From the NCBI GenBank assembly GCA_027078745.1, contig JALWWO010000019.1:418596-465393 (forward strand): a stretch of 46,798 nucleotides of DNA, written 5' to 3'. The number at the start of each line of letters is the position of its first letter. The first letter of the stretch is position 1. Shown piece by piece: positions 18,489 through 27,320 of the stretch. The DNA is from Chromatiaceae bacterium. GTDB lineage: Bacteria; Pseudomonadota; Gammaproteobacteria; Chromatiales; Chromatiaceae. The position numbers and the translations under genes are program-made. The notes below the pieces were generated by a model, which was not told the origin of the DNA, ran no database searches, and saw only the letters and a list, made by a program, of their open reading frames with translations.

Positions 18489-19564
18489 AGGGAGACTCCG
18501 AATTGTGATCGGCGGGTGCGGTCCTGTACTCGTCCCACCAGCTGTCCGCAGGCTGCAGCGATTTCCTCTCCCCGCGTCTTGCGGACGGTGGCAAAGAAAC
18601 CCGCGGCTAAGAGCCGTTTGCGGAAGGCTTCGATTTCTGCTTCCGGTGTGGGAGAGAAGGGGCTCCCCGGAAAGGGATTGAAGGGAATGAGATTCACCTT
18701 GGAAGGTGTGCCTTCTAAGAGGCGGATCAGTTCCTTTGCATGCTGGATGCGGTCGTTGACGCCCCGAATCATCACGTATTCCCAAGTGATCCGACGGCGT
18801 TTATCGCCCGCAATATAGGCACGGCAGGCCGGAATCAGTTCCCGCAACGGGTACTTGCGATTGATGGGTACTAGGGTGTTCCGCAGAGCATCGTTCGGCG
18901 CGTGAAGGGAAACTGCGAGAGAAACATCGCTCCGTGTTCGAAGCTGGTAGATGGCGGGCACGATGCCGGACGTGCTCAGGGTAAGCCGGAACTTCGAGAC
19001 CATGTAGGCCAAATCGTCCTGCAAGATGCCCAGGGCCTTGACCACATTTTCGAAGTTGGCCAAGGGTTCTCCCATGCCCATGAGCACGAGATTGGAGGGA
19101 GGCTTTCCGATCCGGCGCTGGGCATGCCAGACCTGGGCGACGATTTCCCCCACCGTTAGGTTCCGATTGAACCCCTGCCTCGCCGTGGCGCAGAAACTGC
19201 AGTTCAGCGCACAACCCACCTGGGTGGACAAGCAAACCGTAGTACGGCGCCCGTCGGGGATGAAAACGGTTTCAACCCGCTGCCCATCCCACAGACCCAG
19301 CACCCATTTCTTAGTGCCATCTGGAGCGGGTTGCTCCTGAACGATGGGCGGGATGCGGATCTCTGCGACCTGAGCGAGTTTCTCCCGCAGGGCTTTGGAT
19401 AGGTCCGTCATCTGGGAAAAATCCTGCACCCCATGTTTGTGGATCCATTTGAAGAGATTCCGACCGTGAAAGGGTTTATATCCCAAGGACATCACGAACC
19501 GCTCACAGTCCTGTACATCCAGATCCAGCAGGTTGCATTTTTTCTGATGGAAAAGGGAAACCAT
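18485..19564 (-). CDS. rlmN: Dual-specificity RNA methyltransferase RlmN
   Basis: 359 residues. This radical-SAM enzyme methylates C2 of A2503 in 23S rRNA and A37 in some tRNAs. The iron-sulfur cluster motif C-x3-C-x2-C is CALNCSFC with Cys118, Cys122 and Cys125. The glycine-rich SAM motif GMGEPL and LSTSGIVPAI are present, and the C-terminal EEIAAACGQL supplies the second catalytic cysteine. It is the gene just before pilW. coaD, 7 bp upstream, takes the place of the more usual ndk. Confidence 0.96.
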   Translation of the reverse strand: MVSLFHQKKCNLLDLDVQDCERFVMSLGYKPFHGRNLFKWIHKHGVQDFSQMTDLSKALREKLAQVAEIRIPPIVQEQPAPDGTKKWVLGLWDGQRVETVFIPDGRRTTVCLSTQVGCALNCSFCATARQGFNRNLTVGEIVAQVWHAQRRIGKPPSNLVLMGMGEPLANFENVVKALGILQDDLAYMVSKFRLTLSTSGIVPAIYQLRTRSDVSLAVSLHAPNDALRNTLVPINRKYPLRELIPACRAYIAGDKRRRITWEYVMIRGVNDRIQHAKELIRLLEGTPSKVNLIPFNPFPGSPFSPTPEAEIEAFRKRLLAAGFFATVRKTRGEEIAAACGQLVGRVQDRTRRSQFGVSL

Positions 19565-19571
19565 GGCTGTT

Positions 19572-20107
<536 letters not shown>

Positions 20108-20425
20108 CCCTGGGGTATATGAAGATCCGATAGGCAACTTCACCGCTGAAGCGGATCGCTCCAGACGCAGGTCGCTAGGTTGCAGCCACAATTATTGCTA
20201 GCAGCGCCGACCGGAATGTTTTAGCCTTTGTACATCAGGGAGGCGACCTCAACGGGCAGGACCATCGGGCGACTGTGGGGTGCAGAAAGACTGGCGCTGT
20301 GGGGTTCATCTCTTGCGCTGGATGTGCCGTCCAACGCTTCAGATGCCGAAAAGGCAACATGAGCCTTGGTCGTCGAAGCCCGTCTTTGCGATCCTATAAC
20401 GCTTGCAACGTGCGGGAAAGCGCTT
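20108..20425. other. Gap without a supported gene
   Basis: About 320 bases between the coaD promoter and the small plus-strand gene. No RNA gene, terminator or repeat was recognised. On the minus strand there is a 72-codon frame (20439-20221) with unconvincing composition. After its stop the same frame continues for 26 codons (20220-20143) with three close cysteines (NNCGCNLATC). This may be chance or a decayed gene. Confidence 0.4.
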
Positions 20426-20716
20426 ATGAGCCAAACCATCGATGAACTAACCGTCCGCTATCGGGAAGGGGATCTGGAAATCGTCCAAGAACTGGATAAG
20501 GTAGTGCTTTCCAGGGGGGCCTGGACCACCATTTTATTCCGCTATCGGGAGTGGAACCGATCCAAATCCGCCTATGGCCCAGAAAAATACAGTATCCGAC
20601 GCTACCAAAAGCGCAATGGAGAATATCGACTGTATGCGAAATTCAATCTCTCCAGCCGTGCCCAAGCCAAGGCTTTGATCGAAGCCTTGCAACGCTGGAT
20701 TACTGAGAAATCCTAG
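20426..20716 (+). CDS. Small conserved-looking cytoplasmic protein of unknown function
   Basis: 96 residues from the ATG at 20426; the frame extends 20 codons upstream without support. The protein is basic and has no signal or membrane segment. The central part WTTILFRYREWNRSKSAYGP followed by IRRYQKRNGEYRLYAKFNLS looks like an ordered beta-rich core with an amphipathic C-terminal helix (AQAKALIEALQRWITEK). I recall similar short proteins in sulfur- and methane-oxidising proteobacteria but cannot name a family. It converges with the retropepsin gene; the two stops share four bases, so they cannot be cotranscribed. Confidence 0.65.
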   Translation: MSQTIDELTVRYREGDLEIVQELDKVVLSRGAWTTILFRYREWNRSKSAYGPEKYSIRRYQKRNGEYRLYAKFNLSSRAQAKALIEALQRWITEKS

Positions 20717-21465
20717 GGTTTAGAAGGGGGCTTGGGTTTACCCCTGGGCGCCAAGGTGAGGGTGCCCTGCTGATCGTCGAGAGTTACCCGATAGCGGCGC
20801 AACAAGTTCATGCCCAACAATCCCTCGTTGCCGAGCTTGTCCTCTGGCAGGTAGGCTGCCTGAACCTCGGGGATGCGATAACCGCCGATCCAAAGGGCGG
20901 GCAGCTTGCCGACCCGCGCCTTCACCCGTCCATTAGCAGTCTGCAGAACTCGTTTCCGAAGCATGTAATCGGGAATGCCCAACAGGGAGCGCAGGGAATC
21001 GGGCAGCACCACCGCATCGGCCCCTGTGTCGATGAGCAACATCCGAGACACCCGCTTTCCCCCCATGCCTTCCAAGGAGACCTCCACCGCATGTTGCGCC
21101 CCGCGGCGCTGGGTTTTGATCTGAATGGTTTCCGTCAGGGGTTGGGGCTTGGACTGGATGAAAACGGAGTGCACGGGAAGGGTCGGCTTCTCACCCAACA
21201 CGATCAGCCGCTGAATGCTCCCATTAGGGTTCTGAATGAGGATGTAGTTCAATCCCTCCAACAGCGCGCGCAACCGGAAATACAGCCCACCGGAGACCCG
21301 ACGTCCCTGCAAGGCATCGTCCAAGGTCTCCGTGCCAAAAATCCGGAAATGATGGCGAGCAGCGAGCCGCCGCAGCTCATGGACGACTTGCACTTGTTCA
21401 GCGCTCGTGATAGGGCTGAAAAAAAACGGGAACAGACTGAGCAGCAGGATGAAATGCTTCTGCAT
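20713..21465 (-). CDS. Exported retropepsin-like aspartic protease
   Basis: 250 residues with a signal peptide (MQKHFILLLSLFPFFFSPITSA). The N-terminal half (about 25-115) resembles a small secretin/STN-like fold (LYFRLRALLEGLNYIL). The C-terminal half is a single retropepsin-type domain with the catalytic motif LLIDTGADAVVLP (Asp146), a later ALWIGGYRIPEVQAAYL and LLGMNLLRRYRVTLD, as in the bacterial clan AA proteases that act as homodimers. It would work in the periplasm. Substrate unknown. It is divergent from the nucleotide-sugar dehydrogenase at the left border of the polysaccharide locus. Confidence 0.82.
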   Translation of the reverse strand: MQKHFILLLSLFPFFFSPITSAEQVQVVHELRRLAARHHFRIFGTETLDDALQGRRVSGGLYFRLRALLEGLNYILIQNPNGSIQRLIVLGEKPTLPVHSVFIQSKPQPLTETIQIKTQRRGAQHAVEVSLEGMGGKRVSRMLLIDTGADAVVLPDSLRSLLGIPDYMLRKRVLQTANGRVKARVGKLPALWIGGYRIPEVQAAYLPEDKLGNEGLLGMNLLRRYRVTLDDQQGTLTLAPRGKPKPPSKP

Positions 21466-21527
21466 GGCTTAGGGAGTTCTATAGATCTTCAGTAGCGCTG
21501 ATAGCAAATTATAACTCTTTGCTCAGA

Positions 21528-22787
21528 ATGCATTTTCATCGAATTTCCATCATCGGACTCGGCTATATCGGCCTGCCCACGGCTGCGGTACTCTCTGACC
21601 GAAAGCAGAGGGTAATTGGCGTAGATCTCAATCCAAAAACAGTCGCCACCATCAATCAGGGAAAAATACCTATCCTAGAACCCGATCTAGATCAGATCGT
21701 TCGCAGAGCGGTGCAAGAGGGTTTTCTCCGAGCAACGACTGTGCCGGAACCTGCGGATGCCTTTCTCATCGCGGTGCCTACCCCACTGACAGAGCATCAT
21801 AAACCGGACCTTAGCTACATTGAGTCCGCAGCGCGATCCATTGCCCAGGTGCTCAAGAAGGGGGATCTGGTGATTCTCGAATCCACCTCTCCGGTGGGTA
21901 CAACCGAGCGGATGGCCGGATGGTTAGCGGAGGAAAGACCGGACCTGCGCTTTCCTCAATCGGCTGGGGAAAAGACGGAGATCAACATCGCCTATTGCCC
22001 GGAGCGGGTTTTGCCCGGGCACGTCTTGCGGGAACTCGTGGAAAACGACCGCATTATCGGCGGATTGTCCGAGCGGTGCGCAGAACGGGCGGTTGCCCTG
22101 TATCGGCTTTTCGTGCGGGGTCAGTGCATCACCACAGACGCGAGGACAGCGGAGCTTTGCAAGCTGACGGAAAATGCCTTTCGGGATCTGAACATCGCCT
22201 TTGCCAATGAACTTTCCTTCATCTGCGATGAACAGCGCATTGATGTTTGGGAACTGATCCAGCTGGCGAACCATCACCCACGAGTCAACATCCTGCAACC
22301 CGGGCCTGGCGTGGGGGGACATTGTATCGCAGTGGATCCCTGGTTCATCGTAGATTCTGCACCGGAGCAAACCCGACTCATCCGCACTGCTCGGGAAGTC
22401 AACGATCGCAAGCCCCATTGGGTAATAGAAAAGGTCAAGCGGGCTGTGCAGGGAATTCCCTCTCCTCGCATCGCCTGCCTCGGCCTGAGCTTCAAGGCGG
22501 ATATCGATGATCTGCGGGAAAGCCCTGCCTTGGAGATCGTAAGCGCCCTAGCAAGAGAAGGGGTGGGGAAGCTCTTAGTCGTGGAACCTCATATCGCTGC
22601 CTTGCCCCCCAACCTGAGTGCCTTTTCTCATGTGGTCTGGACAGATAAGGAAACAGCCATAGATCAGGCAGATATCGTCCTGCTGCTGGTCAATCACAGT
22701 GCTTTCCGGAAGATCGATCCTAAGGCATTGCTTGAAAAGATTATCATCGATACCCGGGGGTTTTGGCGGGATTTAGATCCATCCTAG
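21528..22787 (+). CDS. wecC: UDP-N-acetyl-D-mannosamine dehydrogenase-type nucleotide-sugar dehydrogenase
   Basis: 419 residues from the ATG at 21528; a TTG nine bases upstream is possible. Oxidises a UDP-sugar at C6 to the uronate using NAD. The Rossmann motif is ISIIGLGYIGLPTAAVLS, followed by STSPVGTTERM, the linker LTENAFRDLNIAFANELS and the catalytic loop GPGVGGHCIAVDPWF, whose Cys acts as nucleophile. PERVLPG favours the WecC/ManNAcA branch rather than the UDP-glucose branch. No wecB epimerase is in the window, so its substrate supply must be encoded elsewhere. It is the first gene of the plus-strand locus; a TTATAA-like -10 lies just upstream. Confidence 0.9.
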   Translation: MHFHRISIIGLGYIGLPTAAVLSDRKQRVIGVDLNPKTVATINQGKIPILEPDLDQIVRRAVQEGFLRATTVPEPADAFLIAVPTPLTEHHKPDLSYIESAARSIAQVLKKGDLVILESTSPVGTTERMAGWLAEERPDLRFPQSAGEKTEINIAYCPERVLPGHVLRELVENDRIIGGLSERCAERAVALYRLFVRGQCITTDARTAELCKLTENAFRDLNIAFANELSFICDEQRIDVWELIQLANHHPRVNILQPGPGVGGHCIAVDPWFIVDSAPEQTRLIRTAREVNDRKPHWVIEKVKRAVQGIPSPRIACLGLSFKADIDDLRESPALEIVSALAREGVGKLLVVEPHIAALPPNLSAFSHVVWTDKETAIDQADIVLLLVNHSAFRKIDPKALLEKIIIDTRGFWRDLDPS

Positions 22788-22795
22788 CGTTGCCT

Positions 22796-23029
22796 ATGAT
22801 AAAGGATTTTATCGTTATCACTCTTTCAGATATAATCGGCCGAGGGCTGTTTTTTGTCTATGGCGTGATCGTTGCTCGTTCCATACCTGTGGAAGAATTC
22901 GACATCTATTCACTCGCGGTTTCTGTCAGCGTGTGGTTATTTTCTATAAGCAGCATAGGTATTGCCGCGCATGGGATACGCCTCGTAGACCCACTAACTG
23001 GAGCGATCACATCAATTCCTCCGAACTAA
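22796..23029 (+). pseudogene. N-terminal relic of a second polysaccharide flippase
   Basis: A 77-codon frame starting MIKDFIVITLSDIIGRGLFF followed by a segment of the Wzx/RfbX type (GVIVARSIPVEEFDIYSLAV, then ISSIGIAAHGIRLV). Flippases are normally 400-500 residues with 12-14 membrane helices; only the first two are present. The reading then runs into unrelated residues and a stop at 23029, exactly where the complete flippase begins in another frame. I therefore interpret it as what remains of a different flippase gene after a deletion or recombination. Its base composition is more AT-rich than that of the following gene. Confidence 0.7.
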
Positions 23030-24351
23030 AAGCATACCTGCTGCGAGGCGGTGCTTGGGCATTCTTTGGCAAGCTGGCGGCATCGTTCGTCGGCTTGTTG
23101 CTGATAAGCCTGTTGGCCAGAACATTGCCACAGGCAGAGATGGGTTTGTATTTTTTATCATTCAACCTAGCGACCTTCTTTTCGATCCTGGGGCGGGGCG
23201 GGCTGGAAAACACCCTGCTGCGCTATCTTGCCAAAGCCAATGGAGCTAACCAGCCGGAAGAAATGCGCGTCATCTGGCGGAAGGGGTGGGTGCTGGCCGT
23301 GTGTGTGGCATCCGTTGCCGGTTTCTTGGCTGCTATCACGCTGCACAAACTCGGCGAGCCTGTTTTCGGCTCACCCGCGCTGAGTGGCTTAGCATGGCTG
23401 ATAGGTGGCTGGGTCCCCCTTTTGGCCATTCAGGGCGTGGCGGCGGAAATTTTTCGTGGCCTGCAAGAGATTGCCCACTCGGTGTGGTTCGGAGGGCTGA
23501 CTGCCGGAATGCTTACCGTGGCTTTATTGGCGGCAGCGATGGGGCTGAATACAACGCTCGATTTGAGAGCGGTAATACTGCTGATCCTTTGCGCGCTGTC
23601 CTTCAATGCCATTGTGGCATTCCTGGCGCAATACCAAAAAATGAAAGCGCTGCCCGAGGCGGCTCAGGAAAAGACCGGTTATGGAGAATTGCTAGGGCAC
23701 TCCTGGCCGCTCTTGATCAATGCCGTGACGCTGTTCTTGCTTTCTCAATCGGACTTATGGCTGGTAGGTACCTATGCCAGCAAGGAAGATGTCGCGGTGT
23801 ATGGGGCGGCAGCGCGGCTTGTCATGCTGACCGCTATCTCACTCAGCATCGTCAACATGGTGATACCACCGCTCATCGCGCGCATGCATGCGAAGAACGA
23901 TCTGGCCAGATTGGAAAGATTATTGCGCAGCATAGCGACCCTTGCCGCCATCCCGTCGTTGATTATACTGACCATGTTCATGCTCTTTGCGGCACCCATG
24001 ATGGAGCTGATTTACGGGGAACATTATCGATCTGGAGCCGTCGTTCTGATGATTTTGTGTGCCGGGCAAATCGCCAATGTACTGACTGGATCATGCGGTT
24101 ATGTTCTGATTATGACGGGGCATCGAAAAACGATCATGGCGATAACGATTGCGAGTGCTGTGTTTGCGCTATCGACAGGGTTATATTTCGTGCAAGTATT
24201 TGGCGTGATCGGATTGGCAACGGCCTATGCAATTGCGGCGGTAGTCCAGCAAGTCGGCATGTGGATCTATGCACATCATTATTCAGGTGTGTGGACTCAT
24301 GCTGGATTTACTTATCTATTTGGATTGGTTAGAACGATGCTGATGAAATGA
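22933..24351 (+). CDS. Wzx-like polysaccharide flippase, start codon uncertain
   Basis: Up to 472 residues, with about 12-14 hydrophobic segments and the family features LLARTLPQAEMGLYFLSFN near the N-terminus and SQSDLWLVGTYASKEDVAVYGAA in the middle. It would flip undecaprenyl-linked repeat units to the periplasm. The family-like sequence begins only near ELKAYLLRGGAWAFFGK (about 23026). The only start upstream in this frame is a GTG at 22933 without a ribosome site, inside the relic flippase. From there to 23026 there is no ATG, GTG or TTG. So the native start seems lost, and translation may depend on the upstream frame or be poor. It overlaps the sulfotransferase by 4 bp. Confidence 0.8.
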   Translation: MVIFYKQHRYCRAWDTPRRPTNWSDHINSSELKAYLLRGGAWAFFGKLAASFVGLLLISLLARTLPQAEMGLYFLSFNLATFFSILGRGGLENTLLRYLAKANGANQPEEMRVIWRKGWVLAVCVASVAGFLAAITLHKLGEPVFGSPALSGLAWLIGGWVPLLAIQGVAAEIFRGLQEIAHSVWFGGLTAGMLTVALLAAAMGLNTTLDLRAVILLILCALSFNAIVAFLAQYQKMKALPEAAQEKTGYGELLGHSWPLLINAVTLFLLSQSDLWLVGTYASKEDVAVYGAAARLVMLTAISLSIVNMVIPPLIARMHAKNDLARLERLLRSIATLAAIPSLIILTMFMLFAAPMMELIYGEHYRSGAVVLMILCAGQIANVLTGSCGYVLIMTGHRKTIMAITIASAVFALSTGLYFVQVFGVIGLATAYAIAAVVQQVGMWIYAHHYSGVWTHAGFTYLFGLVRTMLMK

Positions 24352-25256
24352 AAGATTCAATGAGGATGAGAGATCCAATGAGAGTGCCCGACATTTACAT
24401 CATAGGCGCACAAAAGTCCGGTACTACCACCTTGTATGACTGGTTGGCGCAGCATCCACAGATTTATAGCCATCCTCTGGCGAAAGATTATCCCTATTTC
24501 AGTGATGATTGCATCCATAACGATGGCGCGAGAATCTTCTATTCATTTTCGAAGGATGCGCCTAGTAATCTTATGGTGTTAGGAGGGGACGCGAACGCCA
24601 TGTATGCCTCCTTGGGACCCCAGAGAATGAAACAGACGATGCCAAATGCTCGTTTGATCGCCATTCTGAGACATCCGGTACAACGGGCATATTCCGCTTA
24701 CTGTCATGCAGTTGAGCGTTTGATGGAAGTGCGTCCCCTAGAGCAAGCCATTCGTGATGAACTCCAAGGCATTAGGTATGATCCCTTGGACGCGTTGCGA
24801 CGGGATTATCTTGCACATGGCCAATATGCTCATCAACTGAAGAGGATCTATAAGTTTTTTAGTTCTCATCAGGTTAAGGTGGTGATTTTTGAGGAGTTTA
24901 AAGAGGAGCCTTTGGATGTTCTTCGAGATGTCTATCGGTTTATCGGTGTTTCAGATGATTTTGTTCCTGATCTAGAAATTAGAAATCAGACGATGGGTGG
25001 GTTTCGCTCGGCCATGCTTACAAAAATTGTTCATGGACGCCCCTCATCCAGTCTAGTGCGTAAAATGGGTCGATCTGTAATCCCTTTTGCGGCTCGTCAA
25101 TATATTCGTAGAGGGATTAATAAAATCAATCATGTGGAGCGTTCTAAGCCTGTGTTCTCACAGTGTGTCAAAGAAATAATGATGCATTTTTATGAGGAGT
25201 CTATTGTTGAACTTGAGGTTTTGTTGGAGCGCAGGATCGCATTATGGCGATGCTGA
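24348..25256 (+). CDS. PAPS-dependent sulfotransferase
   Basis: 302 residues. The 5'-phosphosulfate loop GAQKSGTTTLYDWL (about 20-33) and the 3'-phosphate motif LRHPVQRAYSAYCH (about 107-120) identify a PAPS-dependent carbohydrate sulfotransferase of the heparan/chondroitin type. Four in-frame ATGs lie at 24348, 24360, 24366 and 24378. The first overlaps the flippase stop (ATGA), while the last is nearest the conserved core MRVPDIYIIG. GATTCAATGAGG and GATCCAATGAGAG suggest an imperfect 18-bp in-frame duplication here. Its acceptor is probably the sugar repeat unit made by this locus. It is one of two unlike sulfotransferases in the locus. Confidence 0.87.
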   Translation: MKDSMRMRDPMRVPDIYIIGAQKSGTTTLYDWLAQHPQIYSHPLAKDYPYFSDDCIHNDGARIFYSFSKDAPSNLMVLGGDANAMYASLGPQRMKQTMPNARLIAILRHPVQRAYSAYCHAVERLMEVRPLEQAIRDELQGIRYDPLDALRRDYLAHGQYAHQLKRIYKFFSSHQVKVVIFEEFKEEPLDVLRDVYRFIGVSDDFVPDLEIRNQTMGGFRSAMLTKIVHGRPSSSLVRKMGRSVIPFAARQYIRRGINKINHVERSKPVFSQCVKEIMMHFYEESIVELEVLLERRIALWRC

Positions 25257-25543
25257 TTGAAATGTATGTCTATATAAAATCAACAATTCCCGCTGAAATA
25301 CAAATCAATACATTGATTACAAAGGAATTTAGACTGAAATTTGTACAGAAGGCGGATGAATTCCCAATCTATAATCAAAAATAATTTACAGGTGACCGGG
25401 AGTTTCTGATATAAAATCATGATGTTTTTATTATATTGATGGTTTTGATGGGTTTTGAGTGTAGATGGGCGAAAGGTGCCTGATGAAATCGTTATGACGA
25501 GACAGGTCTTGATTATCATGGTCCTAGTTAGTATGGGATTGGT
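25257..25543. other. AT-rich gap before the polymerase gene
   Basis: 287 bases, very AT-rich, with no gene I can support on either strand. It may hold an internal promoter for the genes that follow. No clear -35/-10 pair or terminator was identified. Confidence 0.4.
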
Positions 25544-26986
25544 ATGAGAATTTTCTGTGTTTTCTTGGTTTTGTCAGTCTCTGGGGTTATAGGACTGGTT
25601 GTTGGTTTCATGGGTGAGGGCGATAAATCTATATGGCAGATAATAATCGTTTTTCTTATTCTGTTGTCCGGGGCGTTAAGTCGTTTGGCCCGCATTTTTG
25701 GTGATGTTAGGGTTATTTTTGCTATTGTGCTTTTGCTTTACGGATTGATTGGTGGGTGGAATTTTTTTGATCGAGGGGCTTTTGTTGACTGGAAAAACGA
25801 AGAATACTTTATTATATTTTTTAGTGGATTCTTCTTGGGAGCGATCATTGGCGATATGTTCTATAGCGGCATGAAAACCCTGTCTAAAATCGGTTTTGAG
25901 GCAGCCGATGTGATGGTTGAAAAAGAAAAACTTTTTGGTTTTTGGATTCGTAGTAAATTAGCCGATTCAAAAAGTTGCGTCCCAGATTGTCATCAACCGG
26001 TCCGGATCCCTCAGAGGATGACTCTGATTTCTTTATGGATCGTAGTTATTGGATTAGTTGCATTTCTTTTTGATTTTTTGTTAATAGGTAATGTGCCAAT
26101 ATTTAACCCTGAGTCTCGGTACAATAGCCTGCCTTTTTTTAGATTGATATATCTTTTTGGGGCTTCAGTGTCGTGTTTGTGGCTCATTTCTGCTTGGCAT
26201 TGGGGATGGAAGGTGAATGCGTCTATTGTTTTTATATTTTTGTATATGGTTTTAGGGGTGGTGAGTTTATATAGAACATTGCCTATTTTTATGTTGGGTG
26301 TGTTGGGATTGGCTTACCTCGAAAGAGAAAAATTATCTAATGTAAAGCGTAGCGGTATTTCAAAAGTTGCTCGTTATTTTGGCTTGCTGATTATTTTTCT
26401 CACGATTAATATGGTTGCTTTGTATAGAGATATGAATCAGTATGGTGATTTTTATACTCTCTATAATTTGGTCGTGGTAAAAGAAGGTCTTCCTGAATAT
26501 GCCTTTCCATTTTACCCGATTCTTCATAATGTTCGGGAGGGGCCTCAAATATTTCAGCAAATAAGGGATTCCGATTTTGTGTTTGGATATGGGCGTTATG
26601 TGGCCGAATCCTACTCTACTGTGTTGCCTGGTTCTCAAAGGAGCTTTGGTGATATTGTAAATGAAATAATTAATGCGCCAACCAGAAACACAAAAACACC
26701 ATCGGTGGTCGGGTCGTCCTATATTGTGGGTGGCTGGCTTGGTGTTGTGCTTGTTTCTATGTTTCTTGGGTTTTTGATCAGTATTGTTTGCAGATGGCGC
26801 AAGGGTAAATTGTTGTACGGAGGTTTCTTCTGTTATTATCTTTCTTCTTGGTTCTTAATTTCAATACATACGGGTGGGATTTTCCAACCGTCGTTTCTGA
26901 TAGTGTTTATTTTGTTGATTATTATGGGCCTTTATGGACTTTTTTTGACAAGCGGCGTGTCGCGTTATGGGATAGATCACAGTTAG
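25544..26986 (+). CDS. Wzy-like O-antigen/oligosaccharide repeat-unit polymerase
   Basis: 480 residues with about 11-12 strongly hydrophobic segments spread over the whole length and a large periplasmic loop around 300-390 (GDFYTLYNLVVVKEGLPEYA; SFGDIVNEIINAPTRNTKTP). This organisation, together with position beside a flippase, indicates a repeat-unit polymerase. Wzy proteins share little sequence, so the call rests on topology and context. The gene is visibly AT-rich (22 G/C in 60 at 25621), unlike the flanking chromosome, which suggests horizontal acquisition. It is intact, whereas the second polymerase/ligase downstream is broken. Confidence 0.7.
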   Translation: MRIFCVFLVLSVSGVIGLVVGFMGEGDKSIWQIIIVFLILLSGALSRLARIFGDVRVIFAIVLLLYGLIGGWNFFDRGAFVDWKNEEYFIIFFSGFFLGAIIGDMFYSGMKTLSKIGFEAADVMVEKEKLFGFWIRSKLADSKSCVPDCHQPVRIPQRMTLISLWIVVIGLVAFLFDFLLIGNVPIFNPESRYNSLPFFRLIYLFGASVSCLWLISAWHWGWKVNASIVFIFLYMVLGVVSLYRTLPIFMLGVLGLAYLEREKLSNVKRSGISKVARYFGLLIIFLTINMVALYRDMNQYGDFYTLYNLVVVKEGLPEYAFPFYPILHNVREGPQIFQQIRDSDFVFGYGRYVAESYSTVLPGSQRSFGDIVNEIINAPTRNTKTPSVVGSSYIVGGWLGVVLVSMFLGFLISIVCRWRKGKLLYGGFFCYYLSSWFLISIHTGGIFQPSFLIVFILLIIMGLYGLFLTSGVSRYGIDHS

Positions 26987-27040
26987 AAAATATACGGCAA
27001 TGACCAATCTCAGTTGCGTCCTCTCAGAATTTAAAAGAAT

Positions 27041-27299
27041 ATGAAAATCATCCTCAGCGGAACTAACCCGGCTTCCCGCCTTGGTGGGATTGGCTATGCG
27101 GTGGGATTGGCTATGCCCTGCCTGGCTATTTTCGGGTGTTGGAGGCAGCGGGCATCCTTTAATCCCTACCTATCATCCACTCAAGTCAGGCGGCAGGTAG
27201 CGACCTTGGCTGGCGGGTTTTCCCCTGTTGATTCGTGGAATTCGTGCAGCGCGCTGGAAAAGCGATTCAATCATAGTCTTCTATGCTCATCTAGGTAAA
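27041..27299 (+). pseudogene. Decayed N-terminal fragment of a GT4-type glycosyltransferase
   Basis: The first 19 codons (MKIILSGTNPASRLGGIGYA) match the start of the intact glycosyltransferase at 28553 (VILTGTDPSSKKGGIGFA). A perfect 17-bp tandem duplication then shifts the frame. Other frames continue the similarity: MPGYFRVLEAAG-like bases near 27117, IPTYHPLKSGGR near 27160 and IRGIRAARWKSDSIIVFYAHLG near 27231-27296. A further small deletion near 27150 and a TAG at about 27197, likely from TGG, also interrupt it. Similarity stops after YAHLG, where the polymerase/ligase begins. At least three lesions and the missing C-terminus make this a true relic. Confidence 0.8.
27083..27116. repeat. 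Perfect 17-bp tandem duplication
   Basis: GGTGGGATTGGCTATGC occurs twice in direct contact (27083-27099 and 27100-27116). Seventeen is not a multiple of three, so it shifts the frame of the relic glycosyltransferase. The intact homologue at 28553 has the corresponding segment once. Confidence 0.95.
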
Positions 27300-27320
27300 A
27301 GTACTCTCTGGCTAATTACT

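Noticed and set aside
20221-20439. A 72-codon minus-strand frame as a gene
   Set aside because: No ribosome site, biased composition, and it overlaps the start of the better-supported 96-residue protein; retained only as a low-interest observation.
25280-25519. A 79-codon minus-strand frame in the AT-rich gap
   Set aside because: AT-rich sequence gives such frames by chance; no ribosome site or domain.
27083-27116. Attachment site or insertion-sequence target duplication
   Set aside because: The two copies are in direct contact with nothing between them and no transposase, integrase or terminal inverted repeat is nearby; a simple tandem duplication fits better.
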